This document shows, one piece after another, positions 1 through 5,674 of a stretch of 5,674 nt of DNA. Made by a program: the position numbers and the translations under genes. The notes under the pieces were generated by a model, which saw nothing but the letters and a program-made list of their open reading frames with translations, was not told the origin of the DNA and made no database searches. Origin of the DNA: Planctomycetaceae bacterium (GTDB taxonomy: Bacteria > Planctomycetota > Planctomycetia > Pirellulales > Pirellulaceae); the NCBI GenBank assembly GCA_002705165.1, contig PAJC01000052.1, forward strand, positions 25,346 through 31,019. The letters are read 5' to 3'. Each line of letters starts with the position of its first letter. Position 1 is the first letter of the stretch.

Positions 1-1
1 G

Positions 2-1828
2 TTCATACAAAATGACCAAACGTCGGTTGTAATTCAGCCCATGCAGCACAGTAACTTCCAAAGGAATCTGGTTCCTGCCGGGAGCCTACTAGAGTTAAAA
101 ACAATCTTCAACGACCTCAATAAAGTCGATCAACATGCGGTTCAAATAACCATCACAGATGCCGATGGTCCAATCAGCCATGCCTATGTTAACCTTCAGC
201 AAGGGGACGCCACCATTGGAGATATACGCACTGACCAGGATGGCAACTGCCAATTTTCATTGCCTGGCGGTGAATACACTTTGAGATGTCACGCGACTGG
301 CAGACCTCCTCAGACACTTTCACTCTCAGTCAAAGAGCCGACTCGACAAGTCATCAAACTGAAGCAAGCGGGATATCTCTCAGCACGTATCACGGATGGA
401 AACGGGCGGCCCATTTATGCCAAGCTTTCTTTTCTGGGACTAAAAGAGACTGCAACACCGGAGTTTGCCCCAAAACAGAATGCCATTTTCGCCGAAAATC
501 TGATTTATGCAAACAATGGAAACGTACATCACCCACTTCTCCCAGGCAGCTATCGAGTCATCATCAGTCATGGCCCTGAATTCAATGCCGATATACAAAC
601 CATCGTCATACAGGAAGGTGAAACGACAACCCTCAAATCTTCACTCGATCATGTCGTCGACACGCGTGGATGGATCAGTGCAGACTTCCATACCCATAGC
701 TCGCCGTCCGGTGATAACACGACGGACCAGTATGGACGCGTGATAACGCTACTCGCTGAAAACATTGAGTACTCTCCTGCCACAGAACATCAGCGTATCG
801 ATTCATTTACGCCGATCCTGAAGGAACTACGTGCTGAACATCTAATGGGAACAGTCACCGGAATGGAACTCACCGGCCGCGTACTACCCGTCAACCACCA
901 GAATGCCTTTCCACTGATTCACATCCCTCGAACCCAGGATGGGGGTGGGCCAGTCATTGACGATAATCCCGTGACTCAAATCAAGCGTCTTAAAGGTTGG
1001 AATAACAACAGCAACAAAATCGTCCAGGAAGACCATCCTGCTTTAATGCAGATTTGGCGCGATAAAGATACCGACAACAAAGCGGACGGCGGTTTCCGGG
1101 AAATGCTTAGCTATATGGACTCCATGGAAGTTCATCCTCCACAGTCCATTTTCCGGGTCGCGGAAGAATCGACGCCTTCCAGTTCTCGTGATCCAGTCAT
1201 GTTTTATTGGATGCAGTTAATCAATAAAGGATACCGTATTACGGGTGTAGTGAACTCAGACTGTCACTACAACAATCACGACGCCGGCTATCTAAGAAAC
1301 TACGTCCTTTCCCCAACCGATAATCCGGGGCGTATCAAGACGGCTAATATTATTTCTGCCTGTCGCCAGGGAAACATTGTGATGTCCAATGGCCCGTTTT
1401 TAGAAGTCCGTGTTTCGACAGATAAAAAGTCTCAAGCTGTTCCCGGGGACGATCTCATCGCAACGTCCGGTAAAGTCAAGATATCGATTCGTGTACAATG
1501 TCCGAACTGGTTTGATATTAACCGGGTTCAGGTCTTCCTCAATGGCCGAATGGCTAAAGAACTAAACTTTACTCGACGCACTCAGCCAGAGATGTTCCCT
1601 GCCACATCAGTCATGCGATTTAATGAAACGATTGAAATTGAATTGAAGGAAGATACCCATATGATCGTGGCTACTATCGGTGAAGATTTACAAATCGGGC
1701 CGGTGCAGGGTGAACGGCGAGGGGCCGATGCACCGACAGCCGTCGCGAACCCGGTCTTTGTAGATATTGACGGAAACGGCTTCCAATTCAACAACGACAA
1801 TCTAGGTATCGATCTCGACGCGGAATAA
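2..1828 (+). CDS. CehA/McbA-family PHP metallohydrolase (5' end missing)
   Basis: The frame is open from base 2 with no stop upstream of the first ATG (base 41), and the residues before that ATG read as ordinary coding sequence, so the true start lies left of the window. Numbering here is from the ATG at 41. Residues about 34-108 are a beta-rich carboxypeptidase-regulatory-like domain, and about 110-205 a second beta-rich segment. A PHP-type metal-binding domain follows: HxH at H217/H219 in ADFHTHSS, H250 in TEHQR, H365 in MEVHPP and D407-x-H409 in NSDCHYN. These are the metal ligands expected of PHP hydrolases. About 470-560 is a beta-rich C-terminal segment. The family is named for carbaryl hydrolases (CehA, McbA), but planctomycete members have unknown natural substrates, so hydrolysis of an ester or phosphoester-like bond is only inferred. 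A signal peptide would be in the missing part. The gene ends in TAA, 15 nt before the SDR gene, suggesting an operon. Confidence 0.88.
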   Translation, partial: FIQNDQTSVVIQPMQHSNFQRNLVPAGSLLELKTIFNDLNKVDQHAVQITITDADGPISHAYVNLQQGDATIGDIRTDQDGNCQFSLPGGEYTLRCHATGRPPQTLSLSVKEPTRQVIKLKQAGYLSARITDGNGRPIYAKLSFLGLKETATPEFAPKQNAIFAENLIYANNGNVHHPLLPGSYRVIISHGPEFNADIQTIVIQEGETTTLKSSLDHVVDTRGWISADFHTHSSPSGDNTTDQYGRVITLLAENIEYSPATEHQRIDSFTPILKELRAEHLMGTVTGMELTGRVLPVNHQNAFPLIHIPRTQDGGGPVIDDNPVTQIKRLKGWNNNSNKIVQEDHPALMQIWRDKDTDNKADGGFREMLSYMDSMEVHPPQSIFRVAEESTPSSSRDPVMFYWMQLINKGYRITGVVNSDCHYNNHDAGYLRNYVLSPTDNPGRIKTANIISACRQGNIVMSNGPFLEVRVSTDKKSQAVPGDDLIATSGKVKISIRVQCPNWFDINRVQVFLNGRMAKELNFTRRTQPEMFPATSVMRFNETIEIELKEDTHMIVATIGEDLQIGPVQGERRGADAPTAVANPVFVDIDGNGFQFNNDNLGIDLDAE

Positions 1829-1832
1829 AAAT

Positions 1833-1837
1833 AGGGA
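1833..1837 (+). promoter_or_regulatory. Shine-Dalgarno site of the SDR gene
   Basis: AGGGA lies 6 nt before the ATG at 1844, in the 15-nt gap after the TAA of the upstream gene. It fixes the start of the dehydrogenase and supports translation from a shared mRNA. Confidence 0.65.
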
Positions 1838-1843
1838 AAGACT

Positions 1844-2653
1844 ATGGATCTGGGATTAACCGGCAAAGTTGCTGTGGTGACTGGCGGCTCAAAAGGTATT
1901 GGCGAAGCCATCACTCGTACGCTCTTGGCAGAGGGGGCTCACGTCGCCAATGTAAACCGCTCTAGTACGGAAGGTGAAGCGTTAGAAGCTGAGTACGCAG
2001 CGAAAGGTCAACGCTGTAAATTCATTCAGGGTGACCTGACCCAAATGGATGCTTGCGAGTTGGCAGTCAAAACCACTTTGGCTGAGTTTGGAACAATCGA
2101 TATCCTGATCAACAATGCCGGCGTGAATGATGGGGTCTCATTAACGGATGGCCCGAAAGCATTTCTGAGTTCACTACAAAACAATTTGATTCATTACTAT
2201 GCGATGGCTCATTATGCTCTTGAGGCGTTGAAAAAATCGCAAGGTGCCATCATCAACATTAGCAGTAAAGTTGCCACCACAGGGCAGGGAGGCACAAGTG
2301 GATATGCAGCCTCTAAAGGTGGTATTAACGGGATGACTCGTGAATGGGCATTAGATTTAGCTGCCGACAATATTCGTGTGAATACCGTTGTCCCTGCCGA
2401 AACCTGGACACCCTTATACGCTGAATTGATTGACCAGTCTTCTGATCCTGCCGCAGCTCGGAAGCAAATCGAAGATATCATTCCTCTCGGAAACCGGTTT
2501 ACCAGCTCGCAGGAAATCGCAGATATGGTGGTTTTCCTAGCCTCACAACGCTCCCTTCATACCACTGGACAAATTCACTATGTGGACGGTGGATATACAC
2601 ACTTGGATCGGAAATACACCTCCAGATCGAATAACGTCGACCTTTCCAAATAG
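1844..2653 (+). CDS. SDR-family oxidoreductase, L-fucose dehydrogenase-like
   Basis: A complete 269-residue classical short-chain dehydrogenase. Visible motifs: the cofactor glycine motif TGGSKGIG (13-20), NNAG (90-93), catalytic N114, S141, Y154 and K158 (YAASK), and the C-terminal TTGQ and VDGGYTHLDR (240-256). The PAETWTPLY segment (184-192) and the DGGYxHLDR ending resemble bacterial and animal L-fucose dehydrogenases (L-fucose to L-fuconolactone), so an NAD(P)-dependent sugar oxidation is the best guess. A 3-oxoacyl-ACP reductase-type annotation is the generic alternative. K17 in the glycine loop and R39 after the second strand are basic residues that often go with NADP preference (inference). 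The start ATG has a good ribosome-binding site, and the length is normal for the family. It lies 15 nt after the CehA/McbA-type hydrolase and is probably co-transcribed with it. No other fucose-pathway gene is in the window, so the substrate stays tentative. It ends in TAG. Confidence 0.9.
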   Translation: MDLGLTGKVAVVTGGSKGIGEAITRTLLAEGAHVANVNRSSTEGEALEAEYAAKGQRCKFIQGDLTQMDACELAVKTTLAEFGTIDILINNAGVNDGVSLTDGPKAFLSSLQNNLIHYYAMAHYALEALKKSQGAIINISSKVATTGQGGTSGYAASKGGINGMTREWALDLAADNIRVNTVVPAETWTPLYAELIDQSSDPAAARKQIEDIIPLGNRFTSSQEIADMVVFLASQRSLHTTGQIHYVDGGYTHLDRKYTSRSNNVDLSK

Positions 2654-2759
2654 TCGTTACGTATTGAATCCAATTGAGTTTTGATCTCCCCTGAGTAGGC
2701 TGAATGATATATTACAAATAGTTGACCTTCCTCCGGATTCCCCCGTTACGGTACTCATC
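2654..2759 (+). other. Intergenic gap between the SDR gene and the lipoprotein gene
   Basis: 106 nt without a gene. No stem plus T-run terminator was found. A TATATT (2708-2713) resembles a -10 box, but the nearest TTGA-type -35 (TTGATC, 2681-2686) is 21 nt away, so a promoter is only possible. No Shine-Dalgarno precedes the TTG at 2760. Confidence 0.3.
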
Positions 2760-5168
2760 TTGTTCCTATCAAGATTAATTGCGACATTCTCTATTGGCCT
2801 CGCTTTAGTGGGCTGTAATTCCAAACAGGAATCAAATACTAACTCCGTCGTCGATGGCACTAGTACGGCCAAAGCTTCCAACACGGCCGTCAATGATCAG
2901 ATGCTGGCAATCCCCGAAGAAGATGCCAAATATCTGCAAGATGTCGAACACTTCGGCGGATTCGTGTTGGGCGACCGGGCGTTTCCGAAAATCAATGAAG
3001 CCATCCAACAACAGGATTGGGAAACCTTCGAGACTTTCTTTTCTCCTGAATTTGAAGGGCAGATCTTTGTGTGGGAAAAAGCAACAGCCCACCCATTTGA
3101 TTTTGCTAATTTCCATACCTGGACTTCCGAATCTTCCCGGACGCGACTAAACCGAACTGAGTTTGTAAATGCGATCAAAGAATTACGGGAGCGTTTCACC
3201 GAATTGGAACGTTCCGGATTCAAAGTAATGCAGATGAAACCGGAACATTATGGCGAATTCGACAAACCATGGAACGGTAGTTTTAAGCTTTCGATGGCCG
3301 GCAAGAATCCGGATGGTGACATCGCCTTTCTGTCCCTGAAATTCTCCTGTCGCATTAAGGCTATCTCGGAAGAAACTCCGGATGCTAAAGAATATATCCT
3401 CAGCTGTATCCCCTATGAAGGCAAACATGGTACGGCTGAGAATTTCCTCATGGAGGATATAACAGACCGTACAGGCATCACCAACCTGGGGCTACGTGAC
3501 AATTGGAAACACGATTACAGCGAAGGCCAAACTCGCCCCTTTGTGACCGGTGGTATCTTTGCCAACGATTTCAATCGGGACGGAAATACGGATTTCCTGC
3601 TAACCGATCTGGATGGACTGTTCTTCTATGTGGGCGATGAAAATGGGAACTTCAAAGAGCAATCCATTCAGATCGGATTACAACGATTCATCAAAGAGCC
3701 CGTGGCTGTGGTCGGTGACTTTAACAACGACACCTTTGAAGACCTGATCATTGGCCAGTCAATGTATGTCAACGAAGCGGGCGAACAATTCCGCAAGCTA
3801 GCCCAAGAGGAGTTTAACGTTCCACTCGCGAAACGACTTGGAAGTATCGCCGTCGTCGATTTTGACAAGGATGGAATGCTTGACTTCATGGAAGTCGGAG
3901 TGGTCGTCAAAGAGGGTGCTCATGGCTGGATTAACGTCGACGAAAGAACTGAACGAGCAACCGAAAACCGTCTCTGGAAGAACCTTGGTAATTTCAAATT
4001 TAAAAATGTCACCGAACAATCCAATACGATCGGACTGGGGACAGGAGCGTTTTCAGCCGTTTGGTTTGATGCCAACGGTGACCAATGGCCTGATTTCATG
4101 TCTGCCTGTGAATTTGGTCGTAATGATTACTTTCTCAATCAAGGCGACGGAACATTTACTCTGGCTGAACTTCCTGGATCTCATGGGGGGTTTTCCATGG
4201 GTATCACTATTGCTGATATCGACAATGATGGATTCGGAGATCCGTATCTGGCCAACATGTACTCCAAAGCAGGCGAAAGAATCGTAGGAAATATCCGATC
4301 CAACCTTTACGAAAACTATGCCCATGATGTGGCAGAGCAATTGCAGGAATTCGTCTCCGGCAACGAGTTGTATCACAATAACGGGGACGGCACCTTTAAA
4401 CGAATTGGACGTGAAGTCGGAGTCAATGATATCGGCTGGGCTTATGGAACAGGAGCAGTCGACCTGAACGGCGATGGCTTTCAGGAAATCTATGCTCCGG
4501 TTGGCTTCCAGAGCGTCACCGAAGATAAGCCGGATGGTTGACGTTGTGTTTGGTTGGCTGTCGTGTCACAGCCATTCAGCTGTACTACTTCGGTGCCTGA
4601 GCTTAGGGATGTTGACGAAGACAATGGCGAGTTTTGGGTAGGCAACCCGTTCATGTTCTCCAATGTTAAAGAAAATCTGAGTGCTTATGAGCGTAATGGA
4701 TGCTTCCTTAACGACCGCAATGGATCTTTTCTAGACATGTCTTATCTCTCTGGCAGTGATAACCGTGGGGATTCACGGACGATCGTCAGTGCTGACATTA
4801 ACAAGGACGGGATGCCGGAGCTATTGGTTCGGCAGGTGGGTGGCGGAGCAATTGTTGTTTACAAAAATAACTTTCCCAAAACGAACTGGCTCACCATCTC
4901 GCTACAAGGCGCCCAAAGTAACTCAGCCGGAATTGGAGCTAAGGTCGTAGTCACCGCTGGGGACTTAACTGTCAAACGTGAACTCTACCCAGTCGTTAAC
5001 TTCCTTTCTCAGGCACCGGCTAGTGTGCATGTTGGTCTACAAAACCATGCCAAAATAGATTCTGTAAAAATACTCTGGCCGTCAGGGGAAGAAACCACGC
5101 TGACGGACATTGACTCCAATCAGCATCTACGGGTTTTTGAATCTGACGGGCATACGGAAGCTCTTTGA
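2760..5168 (+). CDS. FG-GAP / ASPIC-UnbV lipoprotein, probable selenoprotein (in-frame TGA 4539-4541)
   Basis: Read through one TGA, this is an 802-residue exported protein. The TTG start gives a short signal peptide with R5, a hydrophobic core and lipobox LVGC, so C19 would be lipidated. No ATG lies upstream in frame, and the next ATG (M47) would lose the signal. No clear Shine-Dalgarno is present. Residues about 45-250 are an N-terminal region I do not recognise, perhaps NTF2-like at about 65-210. FG-GAP/VCBS-type repeats follow, with Ca-loop-like DxNxDG or DxDxDG motifs starting at D270, D320, D367, D437, D486, D568 and, after the TGA, D679. About 709-795 is an ASPIC/UnbV domain (NWL, GIGAKV, LWPSGEE). 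These architectures resemble CRTAC1-like planctomycete proteins of unknown function, thought to be envelope or extracellular. Codon 594 is TGA. The frame continues unchanged for 208 codons to a second TGA at 5166. Sec at 594 followed by C596 gives a UxC pair. Alternatives are a nonsense mutation (pseudogene) or sequencing error. Gene boundaries and domains are firm; Sec decoding is inferred. Confidence 0.78.
4539..4541 (+). other. In-frame TGA, putative selenocysteine codon (residue 594)
   Basis: The TGA interrupts a single continuous frame: 593 codons before it and 208 sense codons after it are in the same phase and belong to one domain architecture. The local peptide reads KPDG-U-RCVWLAVVSQP, placing Sec two residues before C596. 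A hairpin starts 13 nt after the TGA. TGA is not simply reassigned to a sense codon here: tryptophan uses TGG, no other in-frame TGA occurs in the four genes, and the same gene ends at another TGA (5166) just after its ASPIC/UnbV domain is complete. Confidence 0.65.
4542..5168 (+). other. Downstream part of the FG-GAP/ASPIC-UnbV gene (easily miscalled as its own ORF)
   Basis: This stretch encodes residues 595-802. It carries a last Ca-loop-like repeat (D679, N681, D683) and the ASPIC/UnbV domain with its NWLTISLQG entry strand, GIGAKVVV and ILWPSGEE. A separate gene could start only at the TTG at 4554, which has no ribosome-binding site or signal peptide and sits inside the hairpin. An exported domain of this kind without a leader would be unusual, so it is best read as the C-terminal part of the gene starting at 2760. 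Confidence 0.75.
4551..4578 (+). promoter_or_regulatory. Bacterial SECIS-like hairpin after the TGA
   Basis: Upper stem: TGGCTGT (4555-4561) pairs perfectly with ACAGCCA (4568-4574), 7 bp, closing the 6-nt loop CGTGTC (4562-4567). Below it is a T4554/T4575 mismatch, then G4553-T4576 wobble, G4552-C4577 and T4551-A4578. The loop begins 20 nt after the TGA and has G as its second base followed by U. Known bacterial SECIS elements lie inside the coding region directly after UGA, with an apical loop roughly 16-37 nt downstream and a G among the first two loop bases; this hairpin meets those criteria. The unpaired U in the lower stem recalls the bulged U of E. coli fdhF, though the upper stem here is longer. 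Its proposed role is to recruit SelB with Sec-tRNA. Confidence 0.6.
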
Positions 5169-5219
5169 CGACCTAGCTTGCTGACCAAATCCAAGTTCCA
5201 TTCATGCCAATTCGTCGGC

Positions 5220-5225
5220 TATAAT
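5220..5225 (+). promoter_or_regulatory. Possible -10 box of the PSCyt1 gene promoter
   Basis: A perfect TATAAT hexamer lies 93 nt before the PSCyt1 start, in a non-coding gap. The -35 region is weak (TTCCAT at 5196-5201, 18-nt spacer) and there is no extended -10 TG. It would give a leader of about 85-90 nt. This rests on sequence match only. Confidence 0.35.
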
Positions 5226-5234
5226 ACAGGAACT

Positions 5235-5271
5235 GCACTGGGTAGCATGTCTCCGTCTACATGCGGAGTGC
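5235..5271 (+). promoter_or_regulatory. Structured leader element upstream of the PSCyt1 gene
   Basis: An outer stem GCACT (5235-5239) with AGTGC (5267-5271) encloses a hairpin GCATGT (5245-5250) with ACATGC (5259-5264). An alternative pairing, CTCCG (5251-5255) with CGGAG (5264-5268), excludes both of the others. There is no following T-run, so it is not a classical intrinsic terminator. Its function is unknown and chance is possible. Confidence 0.3.
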
Positions 5272-5307
5272 GTATTCGCAAATTGAAATTTCATTGTTTT
5301 CGTAACT

Positions 5308-5313
5308 GGTGAT
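5308..5313 (+). promoter_or_regulatory. Weak Shine-Dalgarno of the PSCyt1 gene
   Basis: GGTGAT, complementary to the ATCACC near the 16S rRNA 3' end, lies 5 nt before the ATG at 5319. It supports that start, which also gives a well-formed signal peptide. Confidence 0.4.
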
Positions 5314-5318
5314 TTACA

Positions 5319-5674
5319 ATGGCCAATCGTCATTTTCCGGCTTTAGTATTTGGACTCTGCATTGCTACTCTAACGCCCTCAGCAGCCTCCGCTCAGCAAG
5401 TGGACTTTGATCGAGACATTCGTCCAATCTTATCAAACCACTGTTTTGCTTGTCATGGTCCGGACGAGAACGCGCGCCAAGCCGAACTTCGTCTCGATGA
5501 TAAAGACAGTGTCTTTGCTCAACGGGACGTTGCTCTCATTCAGCCTGGCAAAGCTGCCGCCAGTGAGCTGTTTCGCCGAATTTCATCGACCGACGAAAAT
5601 GAAATGATGCCGCCGGCTGATTTCCGCAAAAGGCTGAATAGCAAGCAAATCGAATTAATCCGTCAATGGATTGA
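5319..5674 (+). CDS. Planctomycete-type cytochrome c (PSCyt1) domain protein, 3' end missing
   Basis: The first 118 residues of an exported protein cut by the window edge. Residues 1-25 are a signal peptide with a hydrophobic core and an ASA cleavage site before Q26. The mature part opens with VDFDRDIRPIL (28-38), followed by the haem-binding CFACH (C42, C45, H46), the ELRLDD strand (56-61) and MMPP (96-99), whose methionines are candidate second axial ligands. This is the PSCyt1 (PF07635-type) pattern. Such domains usually head long planctomycete proteins with DUF1549 and DUF1553 domains, sometimes with extra sugar-binding modules. That continuation is expected but lies outside the window. 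The role is presumed to be periplasmic electron transfer or sensing, with the substrate unknown. It has its own leader and a candidate promoter, so it need not belong to the preceding gene's transcript. Confidence 0.9.
   Translation, partial: MANRHFPALVFGLCIATLTPSAASAQQVDFDRDIRPILSNHCFACHGPDENARQAELRLDDKDSVFAQRDVALIQPGKAAASELFRRISSTDENEMMPPADFRKRLNSKQIELIRQWI

Noticed and set aside
1582..1914. Minus-strand ORF across the gene 1/gene 2 junction
   Set aside because: It overlaps two well-supported + strand genes and its translation shows no recognisable motif; a shadow of coding sequence.
2655..2750. CGTTACG repeated at 2655-2661 and 2744-2750
   Set aside because: Only 7 nt, two copies, no symmetry or extended similarity; expected by chance.
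3838..4287. 149-codon ORF in a second + frame inside the FG-GAP gene
   Set aside because: Lies wholly within strongly supported repeats of the main frame and has no domain-like features of its own.
4554..5168. A separate 204-residue gene starting at TTG 4554
   Set aside because: Same frame as the upstream ORF, no ribosome-binding site or signal peptide, and the product is just the C-terminal ASPIC/UnbV part of the preceding protein.
4539..5168. General reassignment of TGA to a sense codon
   Set aside because: No other in-frame TGA is used in the window, tryptophan uses TGG, and the gene ends at a TGA (5166) exactly where its last domain finishes.
5169..5219. Search for an intrinsic terminator after the ASPIC/UnbV gene
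   Set aside because: No stem of useful length followed by a T-run is visible; termination may be elsewhere or factor-dependent.
5285..5292. Palindrome GAAATTTC upstream of the PSCyt1 gene
   Set aside because: Short AT-rich 8-mer with no second copy; too weak to call an operator.

Overview
The window looks like a piece of a Planctomycetota chromosome. The clearest sign is the gene entering the right edge: an exported protein with the PSCyt1-type (planctomycete cytochrome c) haem domain, an architecture largely typical of that phylum. A CehA/McbA-type PHP metallohydrolase with carboxypeptidase-regulatory-like repeats and a large FG-GAP/ASPIC-UnbV lipoprotein fit the same picture. All four genes are on the + strand. 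Genus-level placement is not possible from the sequence alone.

Layout. (1) 2-1828: the 3' part of a CehA/McbA-family metallohydrolase, open to the left edge. (2) 1844-2653: a short-chain dehydrogenase of the L-fucose-dehydrogenase type, 15 nt after gene 1 with its own Shine-Dalgarno, so very probably co-transcribed. (3) 2654-2759: a gap with no convincing terminator. (4) 2760-5168: a lipoprotein with a conserved N-terminal region of unknown function, a run of FG-GAP/Ca-binding repeats and a C-terminal ASPIC/UnbV domain. Its reading frame is crossed by one in-frame TGA at 4539-4541. (5) 5169-5318: an intergenic leader with a perfect TATAAT box and a structured segment. (6) 5319-5674: the 5' end of a PSCyt1 protein, cut by the right edge.

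The main point of interest is gene 4. A standard gene caller would split it into a 593-residue ORF and a separate 204-residue ORF, but both lie in the same frame and together make a normal FG-GAP plus ASPIC/UnbV protein of 802 residues. The TGA is followed at the right distance by a hairpin (7-bp perfect upper stem, 6-nt loop with G at its second position, U-U mismatch below, further pairing beneath) that fits the general description of a bacterial SECIS element. The residue it would encode sits in a Sec-Arg-Cys (UxC) arrangement. I read this as a probable selenoprotein in an FG-GAP/ASPIC-UnbV family. A recent nonsense mutation is the main alternative.

Genes 1 and 2 suggest a small catabolic unit (sugar or sugar-derived substrate). 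Genes 4 and 6 are exported proteins of the kind planctomycetes carry in large paralogous sets. No mobile elements, CRISPR arrays, tRNA or rRNA genes were seen.
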